From Poecilobothrus nobilitatus (taxonomy: Eukaryota > Arthropoda > Insecta > Diptera > Dolichopodidae): a stretch of 64,000 nt of DNA. The notes below the pieces were generated by a model. It worked only from the letters and a program-made list of their open reading frames with translations, did no database searches and was not told the DNA's origin. The position numbers and the translations under genes are program-made. Below, piece after piece: positions 14,520 through 29,500 of this stretch. The stretch spans positions 313,668,018-313,732,017 of the forward strand of contig OX352772.1 in the NCBI GenBank assembly GCA_947095535.1, in the 5' to 3' direction. Every line of letters begins with the position of its first letter. Position 1 is the stretch's first letter.

Positions 14520-17500
14520 ACATTTAAAATTACAATTTAATTTTCAAAATTGCGTGATTTATTTATTACTTTACATTTCTTATGGCTTCTTATTTCTTAA
14601 TATTATATTCTTAATTAATTCATTATCTTTCTTACATATAAGGATATTATTAAAATTACATAATTTATTTTTTTTGTTATAAAATAAAAACTTTTTCTTA
14701 AAATATCAATTTAGTTTTGAATTACATAAATAGAAATTAATTATATCTATTTTCTTAACTCAGTTTTATAAAAATATTTTATTTTTTTTTATGTTCTTTG
14801 TGGTTTTATATTTGTATTTTACCCAGGCCAAGATAAAAACCACTAAAGAGGCCACATTAAAAAAATAATTATCCTTTTGGAAATAAATACATAACGTAAT
14901 TTGAAACACATATACTAGAAAAGAATTTAACAAAATAAAGCAAATCTAAAAAATTTTTTATACAATATTTGTGTTAAAAAAAAAGTGTATGTAAATAGAC
15001 ATTTTCACATACTTAATATTTAATTTGATACGATGACAATTACAACCCCAAAAAATTAAAAATCTACTAATTTCAATAATGTTGTTATATTAAGTATATA
15101 AAATAAGAAATTAAATTTAAAGGATCCTTAAAATTTCGGTTGATAAAATCCTATCAAAAATAATATCATTAATCCGTTTTATAGCTTTTAGAAAGAATAA
15201 TTTAATCCAATTTTTATGATCCTAATAAAAGATCTGAAATATGATAACTTTTTATGTTAAAAGAGTTATAGTGTTTTTTTTTGTATATGAAAAAGTAATA
15301 AAAATTTTTCTAATCACAAAAATATTGAAACTAACAGTAGAAGAAAAAAAAAGTAAAGATGCCTTTTAAAGTACATATTAAATTCTTAGGACTGAATCAA
15401 ATTAAGTAAAATTTTAAAATATTGAATAAATTTTTATCTCTTATCGTGTAAACTAACATTAAAAAATTAAAATATCTGCATATTATTCTGAAAAAAATCT
15501 TAAAATTTTCAAACCTAAAAAACTTATATCCGAACATTGAACAATTAAAATTAATTAAATTTTCCTCATATTTGAAAGAAAAATTGTTCATTATTTTTGC
15601 TCTATAGTCTTGTAATTCTTACAGTCAATACATATTTACAAATCAATACATATTTATAAAATATTTCTTTTCAAATCTCTCTTTATTTTTCTTTTTTTAA
15701 TCTAAAAGATAAAGCAATTCATTTTAGCTTCAGTTGATTCCTTATAATAAAAGTACAATAAACAAGGTAGAATACAGAACAAAAGATATTTAAAGGGGTA
15801 CCAAAATTTGAAAATTTCTTAGAATTATATATATATGTAAAAAAAAAAATTTGGAAAATCAAGAGAAACTTTCTTTCCTTTTAAGGGAACCCCTAGGTAT
15901 TTAATATAACTAAGCTAAAAAAATAAATGCTTTTACAATCTTTGTACAAAATTTGAGATTTATATCTTTATTAAATTCGAAAATATGCTTGTTAGGTCTT
16001 GGGAAGTGTGTGAAGGCACGTGGACCACCACCCCAATTTATCTCAAATTATAGAGACATCAACAGGGTAGAACATTCTTATATCAAATTTCAAGTTTATA
16101 TATTTATTAATTTCGAAGATATGCTTGTTTGGTCTTGGGAGTTGTGTGGTAGATACCCGAACAACCATTCTAATTCATCTTAAATTTTGGACAAATCAGG
16201 GATTCAGGCAACAACACCCTAGTACCAAATTTGAAGTTTCTATCTTTATTAATTTCGAAGATATGCTTATTCGGTTTTGGGAGTTGTATGGGAGGTACCC
16301 GAATAACCACTCCAATTCAACTCCAATTTTAGGGATATCAGAGATTCAGGAAAACACACCCTCGTACAAAATTTTAAGTTTCTATCTTTATTAATTTCAA
16401 AGATATGCGTATTCGGTTTTGGGAGTTGTATGGGAGGTACTCGAACGCATGGTCCGATTTCGCCCATTTACAATCCCCGCCTTACCTTAGTCATTGTTAA
16501 CCTACATTATAAATTTCATCAAGATAGCATAATTATTTTTTCAGTTATCGTGCGTACGGACGGACGGACGGACATCGCTAAATCGACTCAGAAGGTGATC
16601 CTGATTCAGAATTGACATGAATCCTGATTAGGTATACATATCTCGCTTCCTTTTGGTGGTTACAAACACCATACCAAAGTTAATATACCCTATACTTAAT
16701 GTGTATGGTATAAAAATATTAAGCAAAACTATGACATATACCATTTGAAATCAAAACTTTTTAAAAATTTGTTGGGCTGTACTTCCATAATTGATCGGAC
16801 TATATAAAAAAAGTTACATTTCTACAACATTAATTTTTTAAAGAGACCTATCCGTGGTTAAAATTTTATTCTTCTATCTTAAATGGTGTAGAAGTTTTGA
16901 CGGACCGATAAACGGAAGAAAAGAGACGTACTGATAAATGGACAGAATTAAACTAATAGGCAAAATTCTTCAAAATTTTCTTTGAAAATATCCTAAAAAT
17001 TATTTAGATTTTCTTTATACTGTATACAATTTTTCATTATTACAGATTACTTTTACATTTCCATATTATTCCAAAGTATATTTTCGTTTATTTTTAAGAA
17101 CCGCAAGATACTAAAAATTTGCATATAATGAAATTAAATATTTCCTGAAAAAAAATTTTAAGATCAAATAATGAAAAAACAAGGAGAATGTAAACCAACG
17201 GTTTTTAAAAGCGCACATTTCCAAAAGACAATACAAAACTTTTTAGAAATTGTGACTTCCACAACAATTTTAAAATTTCATGTAAATAAGAAAAAACGTT
17301 AAAATAGGACTTTTCTGAAATTTTGAGGGGCTGTAAGTCAGGAACCTTATATAACTAAGAAAAACCTTAACACACCTAAAAATATATTACTGAACCTTTA
17401 ATTTTCATGTCTTGCCGAAAACAAATTTTTACAGGTGCTTAAGTTACAGATTTCTAAAAATAGCAAATTTTCAATTTTTGAGGCGTACTAACTCCTGAAA

Positions 17501-20500
17501 AGGGGATGCTACGAAAAAATTTTCTGAGAAAACTTATTCTAATTCTAAAAGTTCTTTCTTGTCTCAGGTGTCAAACTTCAGGTGACTATCTTAAAGCGTG
17601 CCGGAGTTATGAAAAACGAAATATCATGCAAAATTTGGTTTTAACATACCGGTAAATTTAAATAATAAATTACAAAATATTACATAATTTTGATATTGTT
17701 TTATAGAGGTAAGAAAATGTCCGGTCTTTTAATGTTTTTAGATTGTAAAACTACTACGTAGAGCCTGAGATATATACATCTGAAAATAGGGCTTTTTTGT
17801 AATTTTGGGGGGCTGCAACTTTAGAACCCTATACATTAAAAAAAAACCATTAACACACATGAAAATATATTACTGGAGCTTTAATTTTTTTGTTTTGCCG
17901 AAGAAAAATGTGGGGCAGGTGCCTAAGTTACAGGTGTTTAAAAATAGCAAATTTTCAATGTTTGAGCCCTAATAGCTCATAAACAGGGGGTGGTACAAAA
18001 ATATTTTCTGAGCAAACTTATACTGATTCCAAATGTTCTTTCTTGCCTCAAAATTTCAAGTCCTTATCTAAAAGGTTGCCGGAGTTATGAAGGTAGAAAA
18101 ATCATGCAAAATTTGTTTTTCACATAACAGTAAATTTAAATACTAAATTTAAAACTAATATATAATATTGATATTGTTTTATTAATGTAAATAAAATTTC
18201 TGTCGAATGGCGTTTTCAGATTGAAAAAATATTAAGCGAAATATGAAATATACGCGTTTAAAAATTGGGCTTTTTCAAAGTTTGGGGGTTATAGTTCCCT
18301 CATCGATGGGGCTACATGAAAAAGTTGCTCCACAAAATTAATTTTTTTATGAGACCTACGCATGGTTAAAATTTTCTTCTCTATCTTTAACGGTGTAGAA
18401 GTTTTGTAAACAGACGGACAAATTAATGTGAAACTAAGAGGCACATTTTCTCAAAATTTTTTTGGAAATGTGCTAAAAACTGTTTTCTTATTTGCGATAG
18501 ATCTATAATATTAAAAATAATCCAGAGAGATTCTATTTATTATGATTGTTTTTGTTCTTATATTTGTAATTAAATTTTATTTTTAACTAAGGGAGTTTGT
18601 TTAGAATCCTTATTATTCCAGAGTTGTGAAATTTCTTTAAATAAAATTACATATATATACATTTAATACATCAGGGATCGTTAATTTATTTAGTAAATAA
18701 AGCTGACAACACAATAATAAATTTTTATTTTTGAAATGTCTATCATCATAATCAAAGTTTGATATTTCCGTATTTTTTTTTCAAAAATTTTGTAAACTTA
18801 GAATTGCGCAAATCAAAAAACAATGACCATAGAACATTACGAAAAGTACTTATTATTAAGAGATATGTTAAATAAGGATTATTTGCTATTTTATTTGCTA
18901 TTGAACTATTAGCCTTGGCTATTTATATTTGTACGAACATAGTTCTCAGGGTATAATAAATTTGCAATTACTATCATGTAACTTTAAAGAAGACCAGAAG
19001 GCAAGAAGATGTATGGAAAAGTATATATACCTTAAGTCGATATAGGCACGCCCGTCCGTCCGTCCGTCCGTCTACACGATAATTCCAAAAATAATGGATT
19101 CTAGGATTCTGAAATTTTTACTATTTCATCTTGTTAATAAAATCGTTAGCTTCGCTATTGAAATAGCGCACGTTCGACCGAGTTCGAGTAACTGCCATTC
19201 ATATTTTTTTTTTATTTGAAAATAAATCAGTTTCTATTGAATCTAGATATCTAGGTTGTTCTAGAGCAGCAGGGTTGAGTAGATGCCATACAATTTTATA
19301 TTTTATATGGTCATAATTCACTGCGTCTATATAATCTAAGCATTTAAAAACTTAAATAAGAACAGCATGATTTATGTTCGTAAACCAATGGTATCCTAGA
19401 GTTGACACAGTCAACTATACACTTTTCTTTGTTGTAAATTTAAATTTGAAAAGAATTAAAAGAATTTATGTAAAGTTCTGAAAATTCAAAAATATAACTT
19501 TACAAAGTTAAACCGCATGACATTTTGTTACGATGATGTAATTTTGACATAATTAAAAAAAAAATTTTTTGGTTCCTATGGAACAGGAGAGATTTTTTTT
19601 CTAAAGAACTCATAATAAATTTTCAATTGAATTTTAATTGTGTAACTGAAATTTTATTAATTTTAATTTTTACTTATAAAATTCCCAGGATATTTTATGT
19701 TATTTGTATTACACGTTTAATTACTTTTTATTCACATTTTTTACTTCAATAGTTTTAAGTTTTACACTTTTATGTAAGAGATGTATTGTAATCTTGTTTT
19801 ACACTCAATATATTCAACTTCAAAATTTTATAGAATTTTATATTTTAAGTTACCATTAAATTGAAAAATTTATTATATTTAAAAATGATCTACTCGTTAT
19901 TATTTAAACAAGGCAGAACTTTAAATCCAAGTTTTTAAAAAGGCACATTTTCCAAGACATTACATTTTCAAAATTATGTAAATTTTCTTATAATTTTATA
20001 TGTATGTGAAAAATTATTCTTATTGTGAAAAATCAACAGACACTTTCTTGAATTTTAAGGAAACCCTATTAAATTAAGAAAAGTGATAAGAAATGTAAAA
20101 TTTAATGATTACGTTTTACTTTGAAAGAAATTATACAGATGCCTTAGTTAGAAAAACTTAAATTTTCTTTATTTTCAAACATTAATAAATCAGAGTAACC
20201 TTACCAAAACTTCACGAGGTAACTAATGCTAATTCTAATTTTTGTTTCGAAATTTCAAGTTTCTAACTAGAAGAGTACCAGAGTTGAAGCAAAGAAGCAT
20301 GAAAGAAGCAAAATTGTACAGAATTTTGTCTTCACATAACGGTAAATCAAATATTAAATATTTCAAAAACTTGTAATATTTTAATTTTGACTTATTAAGT
20401 TTCAATATCTAAAGTTTTTATATTGAAAAAAATGTTAAGGAGAACTTGAAATATCGACATTTGAAAATCGGGCTTTGGGAAACTTTGAGCGTCGCCAACT

Positions 20501-23500
20501 CTGTAATGAATAGGGCTACATAACAAAAGTTGTTCTACAAAATTAAATTTTTTTTTTTCAAGATTTACCAATAGTTAAAAATTGATTTTTCTATCTTAAA
20601 CTATACAGAAGTTTTATAGACAGGCGAAGGAACGGATGGACAGAATCATATTAATAAGTAATTTTTTTAATTTTTTTTTTTTTTGAAAAATTTAGATTTT
20701 TAGTATAGAATAGTTGTATTTAATATTTGCTTCAAATCTGACTATTAAAAGTATATCTTTTTTTTGTGTCAAACTCTTTATATCTTTTTAAGATAAATAT
20801 TAAATATTGTTTTTTAATTTCAATATAATGTTAAGATACTTATAAAAGCAACCGTTCACTTTATAATAAATTAACATATAAATGTAGATACATTTAACTC
20901 AGAATATCGAATCGTTTTTGCAATCTCAATACATGTTAAAGTTAACAAATTATTTTAATCGGATTATTAATTCTTTTGTTGAAGAATTTAAAATATATCT
21001 TAAGATGGTTAAATGAGTTGCGTTTATTAAAGGAAATTATTTTGTTTTTTATTTTATTATTTAAACAAATTCAAATCCCTAAAGAAAATTTTATGACTTT
21101 TCTTTAGTTTTTTTTTTCTTTCTTTACTTCTTGTTATCCTTTCTTCTGTATTTAGTTGTACTTAATCATATTTAATGTTGTTGATTAATAAACCTAATTA
21201 TTCTTAAATATTTTCCAAATTTACATTATTAATTTACAACGTATAAAATTACAAGAACTACGTTGAAAATTAATTAAAAATTAAAATATAAGAAACAAGA
21301 AATGAAAAAAACCACGGATTTTTTTAAAAATAAGCAGATTTTCCAAATTAAACAATATTGCAACATAACTAAGGAACAACAAAATTAGTTAAATTTTGTG
21401 TTTTTTGATTTCGAATTTCTAACTTAAACCATTTGGAAAATAGAAGGGGCTAAAAATTTTGCAAAAATTTAGTTTTACATAACGGTAAAGTAAAATTCCG
21501 TATGGCTAAAATATATACATTTATTTTCGTTTCGCTTTCGTTTGGATTTCCAGATTAAAGACATACCTTGATAGAACTTGTGTTATAACAATTTAATTAT
21601 AGGACTTTGGAATTTAAGAGGCTGTAGCACCGTATCAAGTAATGCAACAGAAAACAATTGCTCCACAAATTTAATTTGTTTGCGATTTCTATGTTTTAGA
21701 TAAAATTTTATTGCTCTATTTCAAACGGTGTAGAAATTTTATAAACATCCTGGCAGACAGACAGACGGACGGACAGAGTTAAACTAATAGGTACATTTTT
21801 TCAATTTTTCATTTTGTGCTAAATGTGCTGTAATGTAATTTGTGTTGTAATGTGCTAAAAAGCGTGCACCGTACATAATTTCGTGTTTTAAAACCTCGTG
21901 TTTTTCAAATATCTTGTGTTATTTCGCAATATTTCTCAAACAAAAATAGAAATGAAAAAATAATTATTATAAGAGAATATAGTAAAATAAAACTTACTGT
22001 GGTTATAAGAGTTGGACTTCAAAATCAACTGTTTAAATAAATTAATCAATTGCAATTTGGTTTTATTTTAAAGTTTTGTTATTTTAAATTTTTTTTTATT
22101 TTTTCTTTTTTTTAGTTCATTTCCTAGCCACATAAATGTGACAAGGAAGCCCCACTCCCTCGATATTTACAGCGTAGTTTATACACTTTTATCCACTAAG
22201 CCACGGAGGCCTCTTATTTTAAGTTAAAAATTCAATTTTAATTATTATTGTTTTAATTAAAAATTTACCAGATTTTCTTTTATCAATCATTTTTAAAATT
22301 TTAAGAGATAGAAAAAAACTAAATACACAGATCCAAATTAAAGAGTTTTAAACTACGAACCCAAAATTACCTAAAAGTTGATAGTCTAATAAAAGAATAA
22401 AACACAATCTTAAAAATTTGTGCTCTTTTTTAACACCGCATGATACCTTTTGAAATAGAGGTAGATGAAATATGAAAAGAAATTGTTTAGAAAGCTGGAA
22501 CACAGAAAGCTGTTGATTGGGTTGTTCTTGATATGTAAACAAATTAATTGAAAACATAAGAAAAAAGAAACTTAATCTCCGAAACTAAGAGGAACAACTC
22601 ACTTCTCACTTGTTCGTTTTGATTCCCCAAATATGCCCTATAAATATTCAAGACAGAAAGTAAATCATTCGCATATGTACTTGCGAGGAAATTTTAAAAG
22701 ATATTAACCTATACATATTCTTTTTACACCTAAGCCCTTCAATTTATTATGCGAAGTAAATAATAATTATTGAAATATAATAAATAAGGGGCATGGTAAA
22801 TGATTAAGTGTTTTTAAATAGATCTTCTATTTCTTGTACTAAACCTTTTTGTGAATATTTGATAAGATTTGATGATTTTGTTTTCTGTTCTGTTTTTTTT
22901 TTTTTTGTTTAATAACATTTACAAAATTATTACATGTATAATACATATATCAACTTCCTTTAAGAAAATTACTAAATTATTTACTAAAGGATATTATTTT
23001 TTTTCTATTATTAATTTTATAATGAATTTCCCTGCCATTTTCATACATTAAGTTTTTCTAGGAATTCTGTACATATTATTGACATTAAAAAAAATATCAA
23101 GTCAAATTATCCTGTCATGGCAATATTAAAAGTTTTTCTTTTCTTTTTTTGTAAAATTCTAAACCAAGTACGAAAAGATTTAAGAATTCAGAAAGGATAA
23201 ATAATGTCATAACAATGCTAAAATTAGTTTAAATTTTTATATCAGATTTTGCCGACTATAAAAATAAATCTCACATTTGAAGAATTAAACACAATCTAAA
23301 GGTCGAAAAAAAAGATAAAAAATCGGATTGAATTAAGCGGTATTAACCAAAATAACTAAAAAACAAGTAAAAGTAAAAGTAACAGTCGATGTAACCGACT
23401 TATTTATACCCTACACCTAAAAAATTCAAATTAAATTAAAAATCCATAAGATATTTTAGTTAAGTATTTAATATAACTAAGCTAAAAAAATAAATGCTTT

Positions 23501-26500
23501 TACAACCTTTCGAATATATGCTTGTTCGGTTTTGAGATTTGTATGGGAGGTACCGGAACAACCACTCCAATTCATCTCAAATTTTAGGCATATCAGGGAT
23601 TCAGGAAAACACACCCTCGTACAAAATTTTAAGTTTCTATATTTATTAATTTCGAAGATATGCGTATTCGGTTTTGGGAGTTGTATGGGAGGTACTCGAA
23701 CGTATGATCCGATTTCGCCCATTTACAATCCCCGCCTTACCTTAGTCATTGTTAACCTACAGTATAAATTTCATCAAGATAGCATCATTATTTTTTGAGT
23801 TATCGTGCGTACGGACTGGCATCGCTAAATCGACTCCTGAGGTGATCCTGATTCAGAATATATATACATGTCTATACCTAACTCGCTTCCTTTTGGTGGT
23901 TACAAACACCATACCAAAGTTAATATACCCTATACTTAATGTGTAGGGTATAATAATAGAAAAAATAAAATTGCAGATACTTGATGCTTATTGAAAGAAA
24001 TAAAATCATTAGCTATAGAAATTGTACTAGTCAAAAAGTACTAAACGTTAAAAAATTGTTTTTCAATTTTTTTTCGAATTCAACACACGTCGTAACAGTA
24101 ATTCACCCTTACGACATGTACAGCCCCACCTGAAAAGGAAAGACTGTGTAATTTCCTTGTTACATTTATGTGGCAGGGAAATGGACCAAAAAAAAAAAAA
24201 TATTTTCCACTTTATTGAAAATAAATAAAATTGCATTTTTATACACGCCATTACGTTTTGTGTCACCTTAAAAAATACCATATAGATATGGAAAACTTTA
24301 TATATTCTTATTCAGGATCGATTTCTAAATTCGATTTCGATTTCTTTAGTTATATATATTCGACCAGTCCGCTTATTAGAACGATAACTTGAAAAATAAT
24401 AAAGGTAGGATTTTAAAATTGTAACAATTTCATCTTTGTAAAATTGTTAAGTTCGCTATTAAAATTGAGCAACTGCAACAGACGGATTTGAGTAGCTACC
24501 ATAAAACACCAAAATATACATAATTATATCTTAATACTTAATTAAGTCACATATATGAAATTTTGTAAAAAAAAATGATTAAATTTTATAGTAACATTAT
24601 AATTTATGTTCATGTGGGTATCCTATAATTGACATAGTCAACTATATGCACTATTCTTAGTTTTTTTTCTTTAAGTTTTAATTTTTTTATGGTTTTAAAC
24701 CCATTAAAATAATAAAATGTTGCTCTATGCTGTATCAATAAATATATTAATGCACCCTCAACCACCAAGTCAATATACATATATTGCGGAAAAATAAAAA
24801 ATTAGTTTCCTGATTGACTTGTTTGCTTGTATATGCATTGATCGATTGAAATGACAGCGAAATTTTCCTTTTTTTTTTTTTATTTTATATAAATTTTTTT
24901 TTTTTATAAGATTCTATAAATTTAATACAAAATTATGCTATTAACTTGACACCATTTAATGGAATAATCATATACATTGCAAAGTTTATCGAAGTGAACA
25001 AAGTGTTACAATCACTTGATTTATTGGTTATAATTTTCTTCTTTTCTTTTCTTTTTAAGTTGCTAATGCGATTCTTTTTATAAAAAAGTATTTTTAATAG
25101 CAATTATACTCTTAATATGAACAACAACAAAATTGTACAATAAAGAAAATTTTATTAAAATTCAAAATTAAAATATTTATAAGATCATGAGAAATGTTAA
25201 AAGGCAATGAAGTGGTTCGTTAATAATGAGCTAATTTTGTTTTGGCATTAAATATTATTTTTAATTTTATTTTTTATCGTCTTCTTTTTCCTATTAATTT
25301 AAATGTTTTACAATTTTTTTTAAAAAGTAAAGTTATTTAGATAATTCTTAGAACCATAAAACAGAACAAATTTTTCTGTTCAAGAATAAAAAAAAAAATA
25401 CCTACTTATTATAAATTAAGTGAAGATAAATTATCTCATTTATTTTAGAACTTAAACTGTTATAAATAATAAAACAATCTAATAGATAAATTTTATTTAA
25501 ACTTTTAATACTTTTTATCCAAATCATAAATTTTATTTTGTAAATTTTTTTTTTAAAGGAAAATAATAAATATTTGAATATTTGCATATAAGTTAAAAAT
25601 AATCAAATAGCTAACTTTAAAATTTGTCCTTGATCCATCTATAATCGCAGTTATAAAATGGTTTTAAGTCAAATTCTATTAAAAAAAAAAAAATTTTTTT
25701 ATTATTTTCAAAGCTAAAATAAGAATTTTCTTGGAAGATTTTAAAACTAAATACAAAATCTTATTAAACAATTACTCAAAATATTTTAAAATACACTCAC
25801 ATTCTATCTGAAATATCTTGATTGATTTTCGTTCAAATTATATCCTATATTTTCAGAATACTTGAAATACGTATTTAAAGATAATCTATATATTTTTCAA
25901 CAAAAAACTATTTTTAATATTGACATTGAAAAGACAAATACAAAACTTAATTTTCCTTTCCTAATTTTCCGTTGAATTTCATCATGACTTTTCATTGTTA
26001 TTCAATTAAACATTTTAACGAAAAATTCAAATCAATAGCTTAGTTATAAATGTCAAAAAAAAATGTCAAAAAATTATTTAATTTTCAAGGATTTTTTTTA
26101 ACAAAACTGAAAATAATTTTTTTATTAGTTTCATTTAATCTGTCTATTCGTCTATTTGTCTATGCATCTGATCTAATTAACAAAATATACATTTTAACTT
26201 CTTTGCCCAGTGCCCATTAGATCCAACAGCTGCCTAAAATCGAAAAAAAAAGTCATTTATATCAATGGTTAGAGATAATGAATTTAAAAAAAAAAATAGA
26301 AAATTTTTTATTAAAGAACTAAATAAAATTTTTAAAACCAAAAAAAAATCTCTTCGTTAATTTTTTTAAATCTCGATTTATCGATACAAAACCTCATTTT
26401 AAAGGAAAAACTTTATGAGAAAATACAATTTATTTTAAAAATAATTTTAAAAAAAAATTTAAATTAACTTATTGTAAATATGGGCATTTAAAAACCTTTG

Positions 26501-29500
26501 GTTTTCCACGCTGCCAAAGTTCCAAAATCAAAATCATGGAAAAAAAAATTTTTTAAATACAATTAAATTCTTAGAGAAATTCTCAAAATTCATTAGCGTC
26601 ACGATACAAAGTATCAAAACAAAGTTTAATTTTCATTTCAATTTCCATGAAGCGAAACCAAAAAAAAAAAAACAAAATAAATAAAATAAAATAAAAAAAA
26701 AAAAAAACAATTGAACAAATGAAAACAAAATGATTTTACTGCACTGACAAGTGACAAAGCATCACGTATTTTGACGCATGAATGACTACAACAATATGAT
26801 TTTAACGAAGCGATCTTTATTGTCTCTGTCTGACTAAAATTCAACTGATTTTTTTTGAAATGTTTTATAATTAAAATAAATCAATTTAAAAGTTTGTTTT
26901 AATAGGGGATGACCACACAAATTGTTTTTTGGTTTTTTTTTTTTTTTGTGGTTCGGATAAACTTGATTATTTGTGTAATAAAAATTAATAGATTAATAAT
27001 AATAGGTTTGATAAAAAAAATTCAAAAATGCCACGAGAGATTTACACACACAAAGATACGTCACTTTTTTTTTTTTTAATTTTTTATAAATAAATTATCC
27101 GTAATTTACATAAAATAAATTTATTGATAACAGTTTTCAATGAAAATGTAAGGCGAAAGAGAAAAATTTTATTACTACCTGAAATAATTTGACATTTCAT
27201 TACACTTTTAGTAGGTTGTTAGAAATATTTTATATGTTTTGAACTGCACTCTTGTAATTATTTTTTTTATTTCATTTGAATTTATAGGGACGTTTTAAAA
27301 GTATATTAAAATTACAAACCCATATATGTTTTTACTTTCTCCTTACAAGAAATTTAAGAAGTTTTTCTTTAAGATAGAAATAAAATAATAATAAAAAAAA
27401 ATTTTAAAAAACAGCTTTTTTTGAACTAAAAAGTAGAAAATAAATTTTTAATTGCAAATTTTTCTGTAATTTTCTAAATTATATTGCTACGATGGAAGTT
27501 TCTTTAAAAAAATTTATCTTATTATAGCAATAATATAAGTATATGTGCCATAAAGCCCGTGAAATTAATATAAAATCTGGAGGCAATATTTTCAAAATTT
27601 TAGTTTATAGTAAGGTAAGCGTTTATTTTATTAAGTATGCGTTATTTAGTTAAGAATGAGTTAAGTATTAAAAGCCTAGAGTTTTTATTTTAATTTCACA
27701 GGCTTTATTTATGAAAACAATATTGTAGGTTATGCTATAGCTAATTAACAGGCAACAACAAACACACACATGTCAAGGCAAATTTCATATTTTTATTTTA
27801 CTTTGTACGAATTCTGTTAAAAAATCTGTAATGTCTTAAACTGTTACAAAGGTATGCCAAGGCAAATTTTTGTATTTTTATTTTATTCTATAAATAATTC
27901 TGTTAAAAAATCTGTAATATCTTTGTATAAAAATTTATTTTGCTAATTTAGTTAACTTCTCTACTGTTTTTTGGTATTATTATTTTAGAATCATTAACAT
28001 TGGAATCTAAACTATGTCAAAAATTTCAAGTCTCTAGCTCAACGGGAAGTGTGTGTAAAATAGCTTGGAAGGTTCCAAGATTCCTTTAACCACGAGTAAG
28101 TTCAATAAAAGCTGTTAAAAAGAGTTAAAGATGAAAATACACTTACAGAGTCATAAAAAATTAATTTTAAATTTTTAAGATAGATATAGATAAATTTAAA
28201 CTTTAAGGTCCCAATTTTTACGACTTATTTTACAATAATATTTTTGACTCATTTTATGTTTGTTCAACTGTTCAATAACGAACTAAAATTATTTATACTT
28301 ATTTTGAAATTCTTCCAAAATAATAATTTTCTACCTCTAGACTTTTAAAAGATGCAATAGTTTTAAAATTTTGCAAAGTGTCTTATATAACCAACATAAA
28401 ATACCAATGGCACCCCACATTTCAAATTGGAAACAAATTGGTACATTCATGTGCCGCGGTATCTTCTTAATAAATAAATAAATAAATAAGTTTAAAGTTA
28501 CCAATGTCTTTAAATACAAATTCTAAAAATTCTGCATTTCATAACTTGATTTTAAACTGTTGAAATACTTATGTTAAAAGAACTTCACTAAAATAAAGCC
28601 ATCTTAACTAAAATAAATATTATTTTAAAGAAAATTAAAAACTTCCGCTTTATGTTTGACTCAGATTTTAAATATTAGATTATTTTCACTCGTATCGTTA
28701 ATATAAAGATTAAATAAATATTAAGTTTAAAGTTTCAAATTCAAAGTTTCAATATAAATAATTAATTACACTAATATAAATGGATGTGTTATTAATAAAA
28801 AAAAAAAGATTTGTTAACACATCTAATATTCATATTTGTATCAATTCGTGATCATTTAAAAAAGTAATTATCAATTACAATTAAAAGTATTAAATTAAAC
28901 TTTCCATTTTACAATAAACCAATAACATGTAATACAAAAAAAAAATGTTAACATATCATTTAACATGTTATTTATGTCACATTTATTTCATATTATTATG
29001 TTTGATCAGAATTATATTGTGAAAGAATCATAATTATTATAAACGTAACCGCAATGATTTATTCTTTTTTTTTTTTTGTATTATATTTGATTTATGATAT
29101 TTTAATAACTATTAAATGATTCCTAAATCTTAAAACAATGACATTCTCATCATGACTAGTCACTTGAAAGTGACAATAAATAAAAGTAATTATTGGTTAA
29201 AGCGTAAACTGAATGTAATCCAATTAAGTGAATATTAAATGCATTAATATATTGTATAGATTTATTAAGGAATTCATTGAACTGACAACATATTGTTGAT
29301 TTCTCATCACTATATCAGTCATCACATTCAAAAGCGTTAATAACCTCACTTTTAATTTTTTTATTTTTTTTAATTATTTACTTACTCATCATTTACACTT
29401 CTTTTTTTTCCAGATTTATAACCATTTATGAGTAATTTTTTTTTTTTGTCTTTTAATGAATTATTTTGATGACATACTTTCTCTTCAGTACTAAGAAAAC

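Noticed and set aside
16267..16467. ORF similar to one at 23477-23722
   Set aside because: Both sit in subfamily C repeats. The similarity reflects repeat copying, and stops appear in neighbouring units.
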